Assembly: GCA_015056365.1 (NCBI GenBank)
Contig: SVGM01000007.1
Location: forward strand, 1 to 64,000
Length of the DNA: 64,000 bases
Source of the DNA: Clostridiales bacterium
GTDB lineage: Bacteria > Bacillota > Clostridia > Christensenellales > Aristaeellaceae
Direction of reading: 5' to 3'
Positions 8,487 through 16,274 of this stretch are shown in pieces. Below the pieces are notes generated by a model. It saw only the letters and a list, made by a program, of their open reading frames with translations. It searched no databases and was not told the origin of the DNA. The position numbers and the translations under genes were made by a program. Position 1 is the stretch's first letter. Each line of letters begins with the position of its first letter.

Positions 8487-9068
8487 TCAGCCCTTGTTCT
8501 CGGTAGCGGTCAGGAAGGCGGTGCAGGCCTCCTGATTGGACTTGTCCTCCTTGAGCTGCATCACAGCCCAGGGAGCCAGACCTGCCATCAGGGGACGCTT
8601 GAATACGCCGGTGATGATCACCTCGCACACTGCGGCGCTGTCCTTTTTGGTGGAGAAATTGTCAAAGCGGATGCCCGTCATTTCAAATACGCGGTAGTTG
8701 AAATAATAGGGCAGGCCGCTGACGGTATCCACCACAAAACGCAGGGCGTATTCCTTGCCGCTGACGTTGAAGTCAGCCTCCAGGGTTTCGGTGTCAGTGT
8801 CAAAGGTACCCAGGCCCAGCTCCGCCATGCGGGCCAGGGGCACCTCGGCCACGCGGATCTCCACGTCCTCGCCCATCACGTTCTTGATCTGGGCATAGAG
8901 GTCGTCGTCGTAGTAAAGATCGGTGGTGGATTCCTTGGTGGTGCGGCTCATGCTGCCGGCAAAGGGCAGTGCCTCGCCGGCGTCGGTGGCGTAGCTCACC
9001 AGATCGTTCTGGGTCACAGGCGCCAGGGCCAGACCCTTAAAACCAGTTGCGGCTCTTTTCTTGCTCAT
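8487..9068 (-). CDS. Phage major tail protein (phi13 family-like)
   Basis: This 193-residue protein has the size and features of the phi13/TP901-1 type major tail tube protein: a start with 'GFKGLALAPVTQND', the 'TTDLYYDDDLYAQI' segment that resembles the family's acidic D/Y motif, then 'GKEYALRFVVDTVSG' and a C-terminal 'CEVIITGVFKRPL'. It forms the tail tube by hexamer stacking. The start overlaps the stop of the upstream tail terminator gene (ATGA, 9065-9068). A strong hairpin follows the stop. Confidence 0.8.
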   Translation of the reverse strand: MSKKRAATGFKGLALAPVTQNDLVSYATDAGEALPFAGSMSRTTKESTTDLYYDDDLYAQIKNVMGEDVEIRVAEVPLARMAELGLGTFDTDTETLEADFNVSGKEYALRFVVDTVSGLPYYFNYRVFEMTGIRFDNFSTKKDSAAVCEVIITGVFKRPLMAGLAPWAVMQLKEDKSNQEACTAFLTATENKG

Positions 9069-9427
9069 GCTTCATCCATCCTTTCTGTTTCCCAAGTCTT
9101 TCGGTAGCGCCGGATGCACTGATGCACCCGGGCGGTTGCTTCTTCGTGGGCGAATACCGGCTCGTACCCCAGCTCATGCATCAGCATACCGGCCTGACGG
9201 CCAATGCTGTCCGCCTGGGCGGGGTCAGCGGCGAATACCCGCAGATACCATTCCGTCTCCATCAGGTACGCCACATCGTCATAGCGGGCGGTACAGCTTT
9301 CCCCGGCCAGCTGCACGGCGATCAGCGGCAGAAGCTCCTCTGCCTCCGCGCCGGGCCAGCCCCGGGTCACATGCCGCGCGTCCGTACCGGAGGCAAGCGC
9401 CCCGAGGATCTTGTCGATTTCTTCCAT
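9065..9427 (-). CDS. Tail terminator-like phage protein
   Basis: This 120-residue protein lies between the HK97 gp10-like gene and the major tail protein, the position of the tail terminator that caps the tube and joins it to the head. It has an acidic N-terminus (MEEIDKILGALA), a central 'ELLPLIAVQLAGE' helix and a C-terminal 'RVHQCIRRYRKTWE' helix. Sequence similarity alone is not distinctive, so the role rests on gene order. The stop is coupled to the next start by ATGA. Confidence 0.55.
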   Translation of the reverse strand: MEEIDKILGALASGTDARHVTRGWPGAEAEELLPLIAVQLAGESCTARYDDVAYLMETEWYLRVFAADPAQADSIGRQAGMLMHELGYEPVFAHEEATARVHQCIRRYRKTWETERMDEA

Positions 9428-9443
9428 GGCTTGCTCCTTTCCA

Positions 9444-9761
9444 TCAGCTGCCGGAAAGCTGCCTGATCAGCATGGCTGTCACCCGCGGGCGAACCTGGGC
9501 GAGGGCCGGCTGCAAAAACGGCTGTGCAGGCCGAAGAAACGTGCCCATCTCCACATAGGATGCGTGGGGCGCATCGGCTACCACTTCGCCTGCTGCGCCT
9601 GTTTGCGCATCGGACATCCGCAGGTGCAGGCTCTGCCTGAGCTCGCCACTGTCCACCGGGCACAGCGCCTGTGCCTGCGTGAGCACTTCCTCCAGCGCCT
9701 GCCGGGTCGCCGCCTGTGCCGCCGCTGCAATGCGGCGGGATAGATCATCCAGACCATGCAT
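9444..9761 (-). CDS. HK97 gp10-like tail completion protein
   Basis: This 105-residue protein carries the family hallmark CPVDSGELRQSL near residues 34-45, followed by a hydrophobic-beta segment and 'SYVEMGTFLRPAQPFLQPAL', where the E-x-G-T and Pro-rich phrase is also typical. HK97 gp10-type proteins join the head connector to the tail. It is preceded by an AGGAGA ribosome site and follows the head-closure gene, as expected in siphoviruses. Confidence 0.8.
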   Translation of the reverse strand: MHGLDDLSRRIAAAAQAATRQALEEVLTQAQALCPVDSGELRQSLHLRMSDAQTGAAGEVVADAPHASYVEMGTFLRPAQPFLQPALAQVRPRVTAMLIRQLSGS

Positions 9762-9774
9762 ATCGTTGTCTCCT

Positions 9775-9840
9775 TCATTGGTTGTTCCCTCCCGGCCTTG
9801 CCTGCCCCGCGCCGCCCAAGCGAAGCCTTTTGTTCATCAT
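9775..9840 (-). CDS. Possible 21-residue phage peptide
   Basis: Tandem ATGs at 9840-9835 follow a strong AAGGAGG site at normal spacing and open a 21-codon frame, rich in G, R and N, that stops at 9775. The stop is directly joined to the ribosome site of the HK97 gp10-like gene, so translation here could load ribosomes on that gene. It may be only a translational leader. Evidence is limited to the ribosome site and spacing. Confidence 0.35.
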   Translation of the reverse strand: MMNKRLRLGGAGQARPGGNNQ

Positions 9841-9891
9841 GTGTGCGCCTCCTTGCGGCGGGCAGGCCCGAGCCATCCCTTCCCGATTGTT

Positions 9892-10224
9892 TTACAGTGC
9901 CTCCAGTACGGCCACGGTGTGGGTCAGCCAGTGCTGAACCGGCTCGCGGATCCGAAAGTCGCAATTACCGTCCAGACCGTCCACGCACACGCCCATCCCC
10001 ATGCGAAGGAACGTACCCTCCGTGGTGATAAGCCTGCGCAGGCGGGTGACCTCCTCGCCGTATACCTGCCTGTCCGCGCTGCCGTCCATGGGCTGCACCG
10101 TGGCACGGAAGCGCCGTCCGCTCTGGGCAAAGACCGGTTTGCGGTCATTGCCCAGCACAGGTAGCGGTAGCGGCTCATGGGCGGTGAGGGTTCGAAGCCT
10201 TTTTTGTTGCAGGGGCATCTTCAC
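9892..10224 (-). CDS. Head-tail adaptor / head closure protein
   Basis: This 110-residue protein is encoded between the gp6-like connector and the gp10-like protein. It is beta-rich, with 'FRATVQPMDGSADRQVYGEEVTR' in the centre, resembling phage head-tail adaptor (SPP1 gp16-like) barrels, and ends in 'HWLTHTVAVLEAL'. Head closure proteins plug the connector after DNA packaging. The start overlaps the previous stop by ATGA (10221-10224). The assignment rests on gene order and fold-like composition. Confidence 0.6.
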   Translation of the reverse strand: MKMPLQQKRLRTLTAHEPLPLPVLGNDRKPVFAQSGRRFRATVQPMDGSADRQVYGEEVTRLRRLITTEGTFLRMGMGVCVDGLDGNCDFRIREPVQHWLTHTVAVLEAL

Positions 10225-10517
10225 ACCACCCTTGCCAGCCGGTAGCGGTCCAGCGCAGCCTTCAGGTCACCGGGTAGGCTGTCCACCCCAATGGTGACGC
10301 CGCCTTCGCTGTGGCTGCTTTCGCCCTGCATGCCCAGGCGGGCGTAATGCATGGCTGCCAGTTCCACCACCACCCCGAACAGATTCGCCGGCACTTGCAT
10401 GCGACCGGTGTAGGCCATCACGTACTGCTCCGCGTCTGTCAAAAGATCGGTCAGCAGCGCATCCTGGCTGTCGTCAGTCGTTGCCAGCCTTCGCTTCAGC
10501 ACTTCCAGATGGTTCAT
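10221..10517 (-). CDS. gp6-like head-tail connector protein
   Basis: This 98-residue all-helical protein fits the gp6-like connector family: 'LLTDLLTDAEQYVMAYTGR' followed by 'VVELAAMHYARLGMQGESS' and 'GDLKAALDRYRLARVV'. Such proteins form a 12- or 13-fold ring below the portal. It starts at 10517 with an AAGGAGGTGG ribosome site that lies within a small overlapping gene, and overlaps the adaptor gene by four bases. Confidence 0.8.
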   Translation of the reverse strand: MNHLEVLKRRLATTDDSQDALLTDLLTDAEQYVMAYTGRMQVPANLFGVVVELAAMHYARLGMQGESSHSEGGVTIGVDSLPGDLKAALDRYRLARVV

Positions 10518-10608
10518 GGGCCGCCACCTCCTTCTTTCTGCCTCCGCGGGGCTTTCGCGCCGCAGGCTTGCTGCGCTTGGGAATCACCCTGCCGATGATC
10601 CTGCTCAT
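10474..10608 (-). CDS. Small basic phage protein (44 aa)
   Basis: A 44-codon frame starts at 10608, nine bases after an AAGGAG site that sits just past the capsid stop, and ends at 10474 inside the connector gene in another frame. The product is very basic in its first 26 residues (IPKRSKPAARKP then RGGRKK) and acidic/neutral after. The RGG-R-K run resembles AT-hook or nucleic-acid-binding tails. Short Lys-rich proteins are often found between capsid and connector genes in Firmicute phages. The function is unknown, and the overlap with the connector gene lowers confidence. Confidence 0.45.
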   Translation of the reverse strand: MSRIIGRVIPKRSKPAARKPRGGRKKEVAAHEPSGSAEAKAGND

Positions 10609-10613
10609 TGCGC

Positions 10614-11483
10614 TCACTCCTTGCAGTGCACGTACACGCCGGCGGTCTTATTCTCGTAGACCTGAGCGATGCTCACCTGACGGTAGCCGAACTTCCAGGC
10701 GTCGGCGTCAGGATTCATCTCAGGAGAGACCACCTTGGGGCTGATGTGCTTGGGGAACTGGATCACAGCGGCGCGATGGATCACCATGAAGTTGATCTCC
10801 TTGCCGTCGGCCGCCTTGGTATAGCCGCCCACGGTCTCGCCGCTGCTGGTGCCGTCGTTCTGCTGAATGGCGGTATAGAAGCGGGTCTGGGGCACGGCCA
10901 CCACCTGGCTGAAGCGGCTGAGCACCTCGCGGCTCTTCACCAGCTCCATATCCTGCAAAAGACCATGCAGGGTGGGCGTGATAAAGAGAATGCGATCCTC
11001 CATGGGCACCTCAGCCTCGTCCATGGCGTTGGTGGCGGCGCGCAGAGCGCTGACCACGCTTTCGCCGTCGGTGAGGGTCTCGCTGGCAAAGCCAACGCCC
11101 TCCGCGCCGGCATAGGTGGCAAATCGGAAGGCGTCCAGCTCAGGGGCCACCTTGGTGCGGATAAACTCGCCGGCCAGCATGCCAAAGGCAACGCCTGCGG
11201 TCTCCGCGTCGTCCATGCTGTCCACGGTGAACATACGGCCGCGGTCGAAATTGCACACCACGGTTTCATTGGTCAGGGTCACGTCGCCGCTGACATAGCC
11301 GCCGTTACGGCTGTAGTCGGCCAGACCGTCCATGGTCATCTTGGGGATGATCAGTTCGTTGGCGTTGGCGCCCACGCGGATCAATTCCGGGTTGCCGTCC
11401 AGCACGTCGGTTCGGCTGGCTTCCTTGTACACCTCGTCCAGAAGGGGTACATACTGTTCAAAAAGCGCAATACTGTTGGCCAT
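10614..11483 (-). CDS. Phage major capsid protein
   Basis: This 289-residue protein is the likely major capsid subunit. It starts with MANSIALFEQYVPLLDEVY, has a 'NELIIPKMTMDGLADYSRN' strand region, then 'DRILFITPTLHGLL' and 'INFMVIHRAAVIQFPKHI', which match coat proteins with the HK97 fold in clostridial prophages. It lies next to the scaffold gene and before the connectors. No prohead protease gene is present in the cluster, so maturation probably relies on scaffold release, as in SPP1 or P22. Confidence 0.85.
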   Translation of the reverse strand: MANSIALFEQYVPLLDEVYKEASRTDVLDGNPELIRVGANANELIIPKMTMDGLADYSRNGGYVSGDVTLTNETVVCNFDRGRMFTVDSMDDAETAGVAFGMLAGEFIRTKVAPELDAFRFATYAGAEGVGFASETLTDGESVVSALRAATNAMDEAEVPMEDRILFITPTLHGLLQDMELVKSREVLSRFSQVVAVPQTRFYTAIQQNDGTSSGETVGGYTKAADGKEINFMVIHRAAVIQFPKHISPKVVSPEMNPDADAWKFGYRQVSIAQVYENKTAGVYVHCKE

Positions 11484-11645
11484 TTTTCTTCATCCTTTCT
11501 TTCCTCACGGGCATCTGCCGCCCGTCTTTTTGATCGCGCAAGGCAGGCATTGGGCGCGGGGGATGCTGCCGCCGTCTGCAGGTTGCTCTCCTGCCAGGCC
11601 ACAAGCCTTCATGTTGCGGTCATCCCGGCGTCTTGGCCGCCCGCC

Positions 11646-12146
11646 TTACTTCAGCCCCAATGCGGAGCGCATCTGGGCGGTATAGGCCGCCTGAGCGGCG
11701 CCCTTGGGCGCGCTGCCCCTGAGGCGCTTTTCCACCGCCCGATCCACCTGCGCACGGAAGGCTTTCTCCACCTGCGCAAGGCTGGTCTCCGCCGCCAGCG
11801 GATCGTCATAGCGCAGGCAGTCTGCCAGTTCCACCGGCAGCCCGCGCTGGCTGAGCTGGCTGAGCGCCTCGGCGCGAAGCTCTCTGCGCACAAGCGCCGC
11901 TTCCCGTCCCTCCAGAGCGGCTTCCCGCTCCGCGTCCCGGATCAAGGCCGCCTGTTGGATCTCTGCATCCCTCTCCCGCTCCCACTTGCCCCGGGCCGTG
12001 GCCAGCGAACGGCTGACCATCCGGTCAAACTGCCGCTGCAATTCTCCGTCCTCCCGGAGCAGCTGCTTCAGGCGCTCGTTTTCTTTGCCACCTTCCGGCG
12101 TCTCCAGCGTCTGGGTACCTTCCTGCATGGTGTTTTCCTTCTCCAT
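11646..12146 (-). CDS. Phage capsid scaffolding protein
   Basis: This 166-residue protein is highly charged and helical, rich in E, R, Q and A throughout (NERLKQLLREDGELQRQ, then REAALEGREAALVRRE), with a basic C-terminus (VEKRLRGSAPKG). Scaffolding proteins of the DUF4355 type have this composition and lie directly before the capsid gene. The ATG at 12146 is preceded by AAGGAGG at close spacing. An in-frame ATG at 12209 has no such site and was not used. About 160 bases without a gene separate it from the capsid gene. Confidence 0.75.
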   Translation of the reverse strand: MEKENTMQEGTQTLETPEGGKENERLKQLLREDGELQRQFDRMVSRSLATARGKWERERDAEIQQAALIRDAEREAALEGREAALVRRELRAEALSQLSQRGLPVELADCLRYDDPLAAETSLAQVEKAFRAQVDRAVEKRLRGSAPKGAAQAAYTAQMRSALGLK

Positions 12147-12234
12147 GGTTCCTCCTTGCCCGCAGCGTTCACAGCCGCTGCGTTCCTTCATGTAGATATG
12201 AAAAAACACGGCTCGGCGCGTTGCCGTCCCGTGT

Positions 12235-13539
12235 TTATTCCGTCTTTTCGCCCTGTGCCGTCAGGGCTTCGTAGGCCGCCGCTGCGTCCTCCACAAAGGG
12301 CACCTGGGACAGAAGCGTCTCTGTGGGCACCAGGCCGCGGTATGCCTGAATCGTCTGTGCCACCTCCAGCCGGTTCACCGGCAGGCTGCGGCTGAAGAAC
12401 ACCTCCACCTGATCCGCCTTGGGCACATCCATGCCCCGCAGGCTGAGGAAGTGCAAAAGACAGGTAAGCCGCCACAGAAGCCCCTCCCGGAACCAGCGTT
12501 CCTTCACCCGGGTCAGTTGTTCCAGACCAAAGAGCTTGTACTCCATGGCCACGCCGCTCACATTGCCGCCAAAGGCCTCGTCTGTCATGTCCGGTACGAA
12601 GCTCAGCTTGTGGATGTCAGCACGAAGGCTGTTTTTCAGAATCTCCGTATCGCTTTCACTCAGCGTCTTGGTCAGGTACTCCACCCTTGCGTCCGCTGCA
12701 GGCATCTCCAGTGTGCGCGTTTCCCGAAGGCGCTGCTGCAGGCTCTGGCCGCTTTCGTCCTCCTCCACCGTGGCGCCATAGATGACCATCAGTGCGTCGG
12801 TGAACTGCTGCTTGTCGTTGACCCGATCGCTCTGCAGGGCGTCATAGGCGTCGATCAGATTCATCACGCCCTCAAAATCGCCTCTCTCCCGGGCATTGTT
12901 CCAGTACTCGCACATGGGAACGTGCCCAAAGAAGTGGCGCTGACGGCTGACTTCGCTGGGCAGACCGTTGCCGCTGCGCTCCAGATGGATCACCCATTCG
13001 TCGGTCATCACGTCCACCTGCTGGCACACCTTTTCAAAGCGGGCGTTCAGCTTGTCGCTGATCAGCACGCCAAACAGCGGCGCATGCTCTACCGTGGTGT
13101 CGTACACCACAAAGGCGTTGCGCGCATCGGCCTGGCACAGCCGGGGCATGGCGTCCCCGTCAGCGTAGTACACCTCCACGCCCTTGCCGTAGATCGCCGC
13201 ATCCGCAGCCAGCTCGCAGTCCACATTGGCGCTGGCACAGCGCCTGAGCACCTGGCTGAGCACGCTGAGGTCGCTGCCGTCCACGCTCTGGTACTGCACC
13301 GGCTCGCCCACCAGATAGCCGCTGGTCAGCGCAACGATGTAGCCCGGCAGGTCATGCCACAGCCGGTGATTGGGCGCACCCTTCATGCGCATACGCCCGC
13401 TGACGGCGTGACGGCCGTCGTAATACGTCCGGAGCGCCTCCAGCCTGGCCCGTTCCTGACCGAAGCGCCGCAGCACCTCCCCCAGCAATTCCGGCGACGG
13501 CTCGCCGTCCACCAGCCAATCCCTGTCCACCTGAATCAT
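12235..13539 (-). CDS. Phage portal protein (SPP1 gp6 family)
   Basis: This 434-residue protein is the portal through which DNA enters the capsid. It shows the SPP1-type signatures 'LRTYYDGRHAVSGR' near residue 40, 'DLPGYIVALTSGYLVGEPV' around 65-85 and 'GVAMEYKLFGLEQLT' near 345. The start at 13539 overlaps the terminase stop (TGATG) behind a GGAGGG site. An upstream in-frame extension to 13977 lies wholly inside the terminase gene and is not used. No MuF-like minor capsid gene follows, which is unusual for this family. Confidence 0.85.
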   Translation of the reverse strand: MIQVDRDWLVDGEPSPELLGEVLRRFGQERARLEALRTYYDGRHAVSGRMRMKGAPNHRLWHDLPGYIVALTSGYLVGEPVQYQSVDGSDLSVLSQVLRRCASANVDCELAADAAIYGKGVEVYYADGDAMPRLCQADARNAFVVYDTTVEHAPLFGVLISDKLNARFEKVCQQVDVMTDEWVIHLERSGNGLPSEVSRQRHFFGHVPMCEYWNNARERGDFEGVMNLIDAYDALQSDRVNDKQQFTDALMVIYGATVEEDESGQSLQQRLRETRTLEMPAADARVEYLTKTLSESDTEILKNSLRADIHKLSFVPDMTDEAFGGNVSGVAMEYKLFGLEQLTRVKERWFREGLLWRLTCLLHFLSLRGMDVPKADQVEVFFSRSLPVNRLEVAQTIQAYRGLVPTETLLSQVPFVEDAAAAYEALTAQGEKTE

Positions 13540-14789
13540 CAATGAAACCCTCCTTTTTTCAGTTTGACCACCTGCTGGTTCATCACCGCCTCCATGGCGT
13601 AACGCACCGCATCGATGGTATGGTTGTCCCTGTCGGGGCATTCGGCGACGAAAACCCCGTTTCTGTCCCGCTGGTACTCGTAGAGCGAAAACTCCCTTGC
13701 CGCCACCGGGCACCGTGCGCCGTCGATGACGATGGCCGTCCGCTCGCGCAGCCAGCGGATGCCATGTTCCACGCTGCCTGCGCCTTTTTTCACGCCCAGC
13801 GCGTTCACGCCCAGCCGGCGGAGTTCCGCGATCTCCCTTGGCGCGGCGCTGTCGCAGCGCACCAGCGCATCTCCTGCCAGCTCCCGGCATTTCTCCGCCA
13901 AAAGGTGCAGGCTCTGCCCGGTGCGCACGTATTCGCCCACGATATACAGCGTGCGCGTCCGTGCCTGGTAGCTGCACTCCACCAAAGCGTCCGGGTCCGC
14001 AGCAAAGCCAAAGTCCAGCCCGAATCGGCGCACCGGCAGGCCATCCAATTCCTCCTGAGGAACCTCCCGCACCGTCACATTGCCGAACACCTGACCCCCG
14101 GTGCCCACCGCCTCGCCCAGATACATATGCCGGTACGCCCGCTCGTTCTGCTCCTTCAGCTGCTCGGCCAGCATCAGGAACCCCTCCCCCAGCCAGCTTT
14201 CGGGCAGCATCCGGTAGTCGCTTTTGTGATACAGCCGCCCCTCCACAGCCCGGAGCGCCTCCGCATTGATCCAGTTTTGCGCGTGGATCGGCGGGTTGTA
14301 GCTCACCAGCGTAATACCTCTACCTCCGCGCAGCACGCTGGCCTGAATGGTCCTGAGCTCCTCCATGCCGTGAAAGGCGCTGGCCTCCTCAAACCATAGC
14401 GCAGCGAAATACCCCTGCTCGGTTTTCAGGCCCTTGCTTTTCTCCGGGTCGTCCGCGCCGCGGAAGAGGATCCGCTGCCCGGTAGGCCGGTAAACCATCT
14501 CCAGAGGGCTGAGCCTGCAGGTAAAGTAGCTTTCCAGCCCCAGTTGCTGCGCCGCCCAGCGCATCTGGGCATAGACGCTCTCCCGCAGGCTGTCCGCCAC
14601 CTTCCGATACACCGCCACATTGGCCTTTGGGTCGCTGAGCATCAGGCATATCAGCGCGATGCTCACAAAGCTGCTCTTGCCGCTGCCGCGGCCGCCCATG
14701 AGCCAGTACTCCCGGTGCCTGCGCTGGTACACGTCCCAGAACAGCGGGTGATAGGCTTTTGCCAGCAGCCCGCTGAGGCGGATGTTCAC
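13539..14789 (-). CDS. Terminase large subunit (PBSX-like)
   Basis: This 416-residue protein is the packaging motor and nuclease. The ATPase domain has Walker A GGRGSGKSS (residues 32-40), Walker B LWFEEA near 132, and the coupling motif 'TLVSYNPP'. The nuclease domain shows DFGFAADPDALV near 250 and the closing acidic 'NHTIDAVRYAMEAV' near 395. The length is normal for the family. It overlaps the small upstream gene by four bases and the portal by one. All catalytic motifs appear intact, so the motor is probably functional. Confidence 0.92.
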   Translation of the reverse strand: MNIRLSGLLAKAYHPLFWDVYQRRHREYWLMGGRGSGKSSFVSIALICLMLSDPKANVAVYRKVADSLRESVYAQMRWAAQQLGLESYFTCRLSPLEMVYRPTGQRILFRGADDPEKSKGLKTEQGYFAALWFEEASAFHGMEELRTIQASVLRGGRGITLVSYNPPIHAQNWINAEALRAVEGRLYHKSDYRMLPESWLGEGFLMLAEQLKEQNERAYRHMYLGEAVGTGGQVFGNVTVREVPQEELDGLPVRRFGLDFGFAADPDALVECSYQARTRTLYIVGEYVRTGQSLHLLAEKCRELAGDALVRCDSAAPREIAELRRLGVNALGVKKGAGSVEHGIRWLRERTAIVIDGARCPVAAREFSLYEYQRDRNGVFVAECPDRDNHTIDAVRYAMEAVMNQQVVKLKKGGFH

Positions 14790-14995
14790 GCGCCGTCCCT
14801 CCTGTCCAGATCCACCACGATGCTGGGCGCTGTCTCCGGCGCGCCCGTCTGTTCACCAAACAGCCCGTAGCGCTTTCCCAGCAGCTCCGCTGCCCGGAGC
14901 ACCTCTGAGGGCTTAACCTCCTCCTCCCGGCGCAGGATGCTGGTCAACGCCTGCAGCACCTCCTCCGCCTGCGCCACCTTGCTCTGCCGTGCCAT
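14786..14995 (-). CDS. Truncated terminase small subunit-like protein
   Basis: This 69-residue protein starts at 14995 (AAGGGG and GATGAGG site) and ends coupled to the terminase gene by ATGA. Its centre 'KPSEVLRAAELLGKRYGLF' resembles the C-terminal part of phage small terminases ('KALELLGKHLGMF' type), but the N-terminal helix-turn-helix DNA-binding region is absent. A start at 15073 would add 26 residues, but it lies before the predicted transcription start and lacks a ribosome site. It may be a minimal small subunit, or a remnant that cannot recognise a pac site. Confidence 0.6.
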   Translation of the reverse strand: MARQSKVAQAEEVLQALTSILRREEEVKPSEVLRAAELLGKRYGLFGEQTGAPETAPSIVVDLDRRDGA

Positions 14996-15075
14996 CGCCT
15001 CATCCCCTTTCCGTGCATACAAAAACCGGGCTGCGGTCTCCCGCCTCCCGGTTTCTGTCATCTTTGACAGCATAC

Positions 15076-15109
15076 ACTATATCACAGGTTTTTGTTCACT
15101 TATGTTCAC
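15076..15109 (-). promoter_or_regulatory. Late operon promoter with tandem repeats
   Basis: The minus strand carries an extended -10 (TG at 15084-15083, then A, then TATAGT at 15081-15076). Just upstream lie two identical 7-bp direct repeats, TGTTCAC on the plus strand (15093-15099 and 15103-15109), spaced exactly one helical turn apart. There is no good -35, so an activator binding the repeats is plausible. Transcription would begin near 15069, upstream of the terminase genes. Confidence 0.5.
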
Positions 15110-15190
15110 GGCTGTCCACAACTGTCTCCTGTTTGCGTCCCCCGCGGCGCAAAAGCCACGAAAACCGCTTTCCGTCTTGCCTTTTTCAGT

Positions 15191-16228
15191 TTACTGTACC
15201 TCGCTGATCGGGATATACCCAGCCTGCTTGACGCATTTCTGGCCCTCCTCGCTCACCAGCCAGCCGGCAAATGCACTGGCGCGGTCGTCGCCCTTGCGGT
15301 ATACCGCATAGTAGCAAGTGGTGAAGGGGTAGGCGCCGGAGCGCAGGTTTTCCTCAGTAGGCGCCACGCCGTCCACCGCCAGCACCTTGATATCGCCGGA
15401 CTTGTAGAGTACATCCACGTAGTACAGATAAGAATACCCCAGCGACTGCACACCATTGTCATAGTTGCCGATCTGGGCCACCAGGTCGGACATGCCGTCG
15501 GAGATGTAATTAGACTGTGCGCCGGAAAGCGCCACTCCCTGCATCACCAGGTTCTCCATGGCGGTCTGACTGCCGCTGTTCTTGGGACGCTGAAAGGGCA
15601 GAATGGCCAGATTCTTTGTGCCGCCCACCTGACCCCAGTCCACCAGCCGACCGGTGTAAATCTCCCGGATCTGAGAAAGCGTCAGCCCCTCCACCGGATT
15701 TTGAGCATTGACCAGAAACACAAACGCGTCGTAACAGAACGGCACCTTCACCAGTTCCACTCCTGCATCCTCTGCCAGCTGGCATTCCTCCTGGCTGGGC
15801 TCGGTGCCAAGGAACAGCTCCACCGGCCGGGTGGGATCCATCATGGCGTGTTGCGACGCAAGCGTCACCGTGGGGTTGGGCAGGCCACCGATCAGCCGCT
15901 CATAGGCGCTGTGGGTGGTGGAAAAGGCCACAAAACCGTTCAGGTCGTTCTCCGGCAGGTCCAGGTGCTGCCGCGCCAGCTCCATGCCCAGCGGCACGCA
16001 TACCGTGGATCCATCGATGGAAGGGTAGCTGCCAAAGTCCACAACGGAAATTGACGGGTCGCCCTCGTAAGGGGCCGTGCTGCCCAGGGTAAACAGGCTG
16101 TTGCCCACATAGCGCTGCCAGTTTTCCGGCCGCTGCAGCGGCTGGTTGATGTGCTCCCAGGAGCCTTCTCCCAGGGCGGAGGTCACCAGCAGCATCAGGA
16201 GCCCCGTCATCGCCAACAAACGTTTCAT
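15191..16228 (-). CDS. Secreted phosphate-binding-like protein (PstS-like)
   Basis: This 345-residue protein has a signal peptide (MKRLLAMTGLLMLLVTSALG, cleavable type, no lipobox Cys) and the fold signs of PBP-like substrate-binding proteins: 'LSQIREIYTGRLVDWGQVGG', 'PKNSGSQTAMENLVMQG' and 'QSLGYSYLYYV', which are typical of PstS-type phosphate receptors. The ATG at 16228 follows a GGGAGGAAG site; upstream in-frame ATGs lack one. No pst permease or ATPase genes are nearby, so ligand and partner are uncertain. It follows the BspA-like gene by 46 bases, probably in one transcript. Confidence 0.75.
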   Translation of the reverse strand: MKRLLAMTGLLMLLVTSALGEGSWEHINQPLQRPENWQRYVGNSLFTLGSTAPYEGDPSISVVDFGSYPSIDGSTVCVPLGMELARQHLDLPENDLNGFVAFSTTHSAYERLIGGLPNPTVTLASQHAMMDPTRPVELFLGTEPSQEECQLAEDAGVELVKVPFCYDAFVFLVNAQNPVEGLTLSQIREIYTGRLVDWGQVGGTKNLAILPFQRPKNSGSQTAMENLVMQGVALSGAQSNYISDGMSDLVAQIGNYDNGVQSLGYSYLYYVDVLYKSGDIKVLAVDGVAPTEENLRSGAYPFTTCYYAVYRKGDDRASAFAGWLVSEEGQKCVKQAGYIPISEVQ

Positions 16229-16274
16229 GTTTCTTCCTCCCATTTTTGTCCGATTCATGGTTTGCAGCCGCCCG

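Noticed and set aside
10608-12395. 595-codon plus-strand frame
   Set aside because: It is antisense to the capsid and scaffold genes with no supporting signals.
13540-13977. In-frame N-terminal extension of the portal gene
   Set aside because: It lies wholly inside the terminase gene in another frame. The ATG at 13539 has a ribosome site and fits the family start.
15093-15109. Possible LexA box
   Set aside because: The TGTTCAC elements are direct repeats; the GAAC-N4-GTTC inverted arrangement of Gram-positive LexA sites is absent.
15074-15190. Possible prophage attachment site at the phage/chromosome border
   Set aside because: No tRNA gene, integrase or direct repeat that could be matched to the other end is visible, since that end is outside the window.
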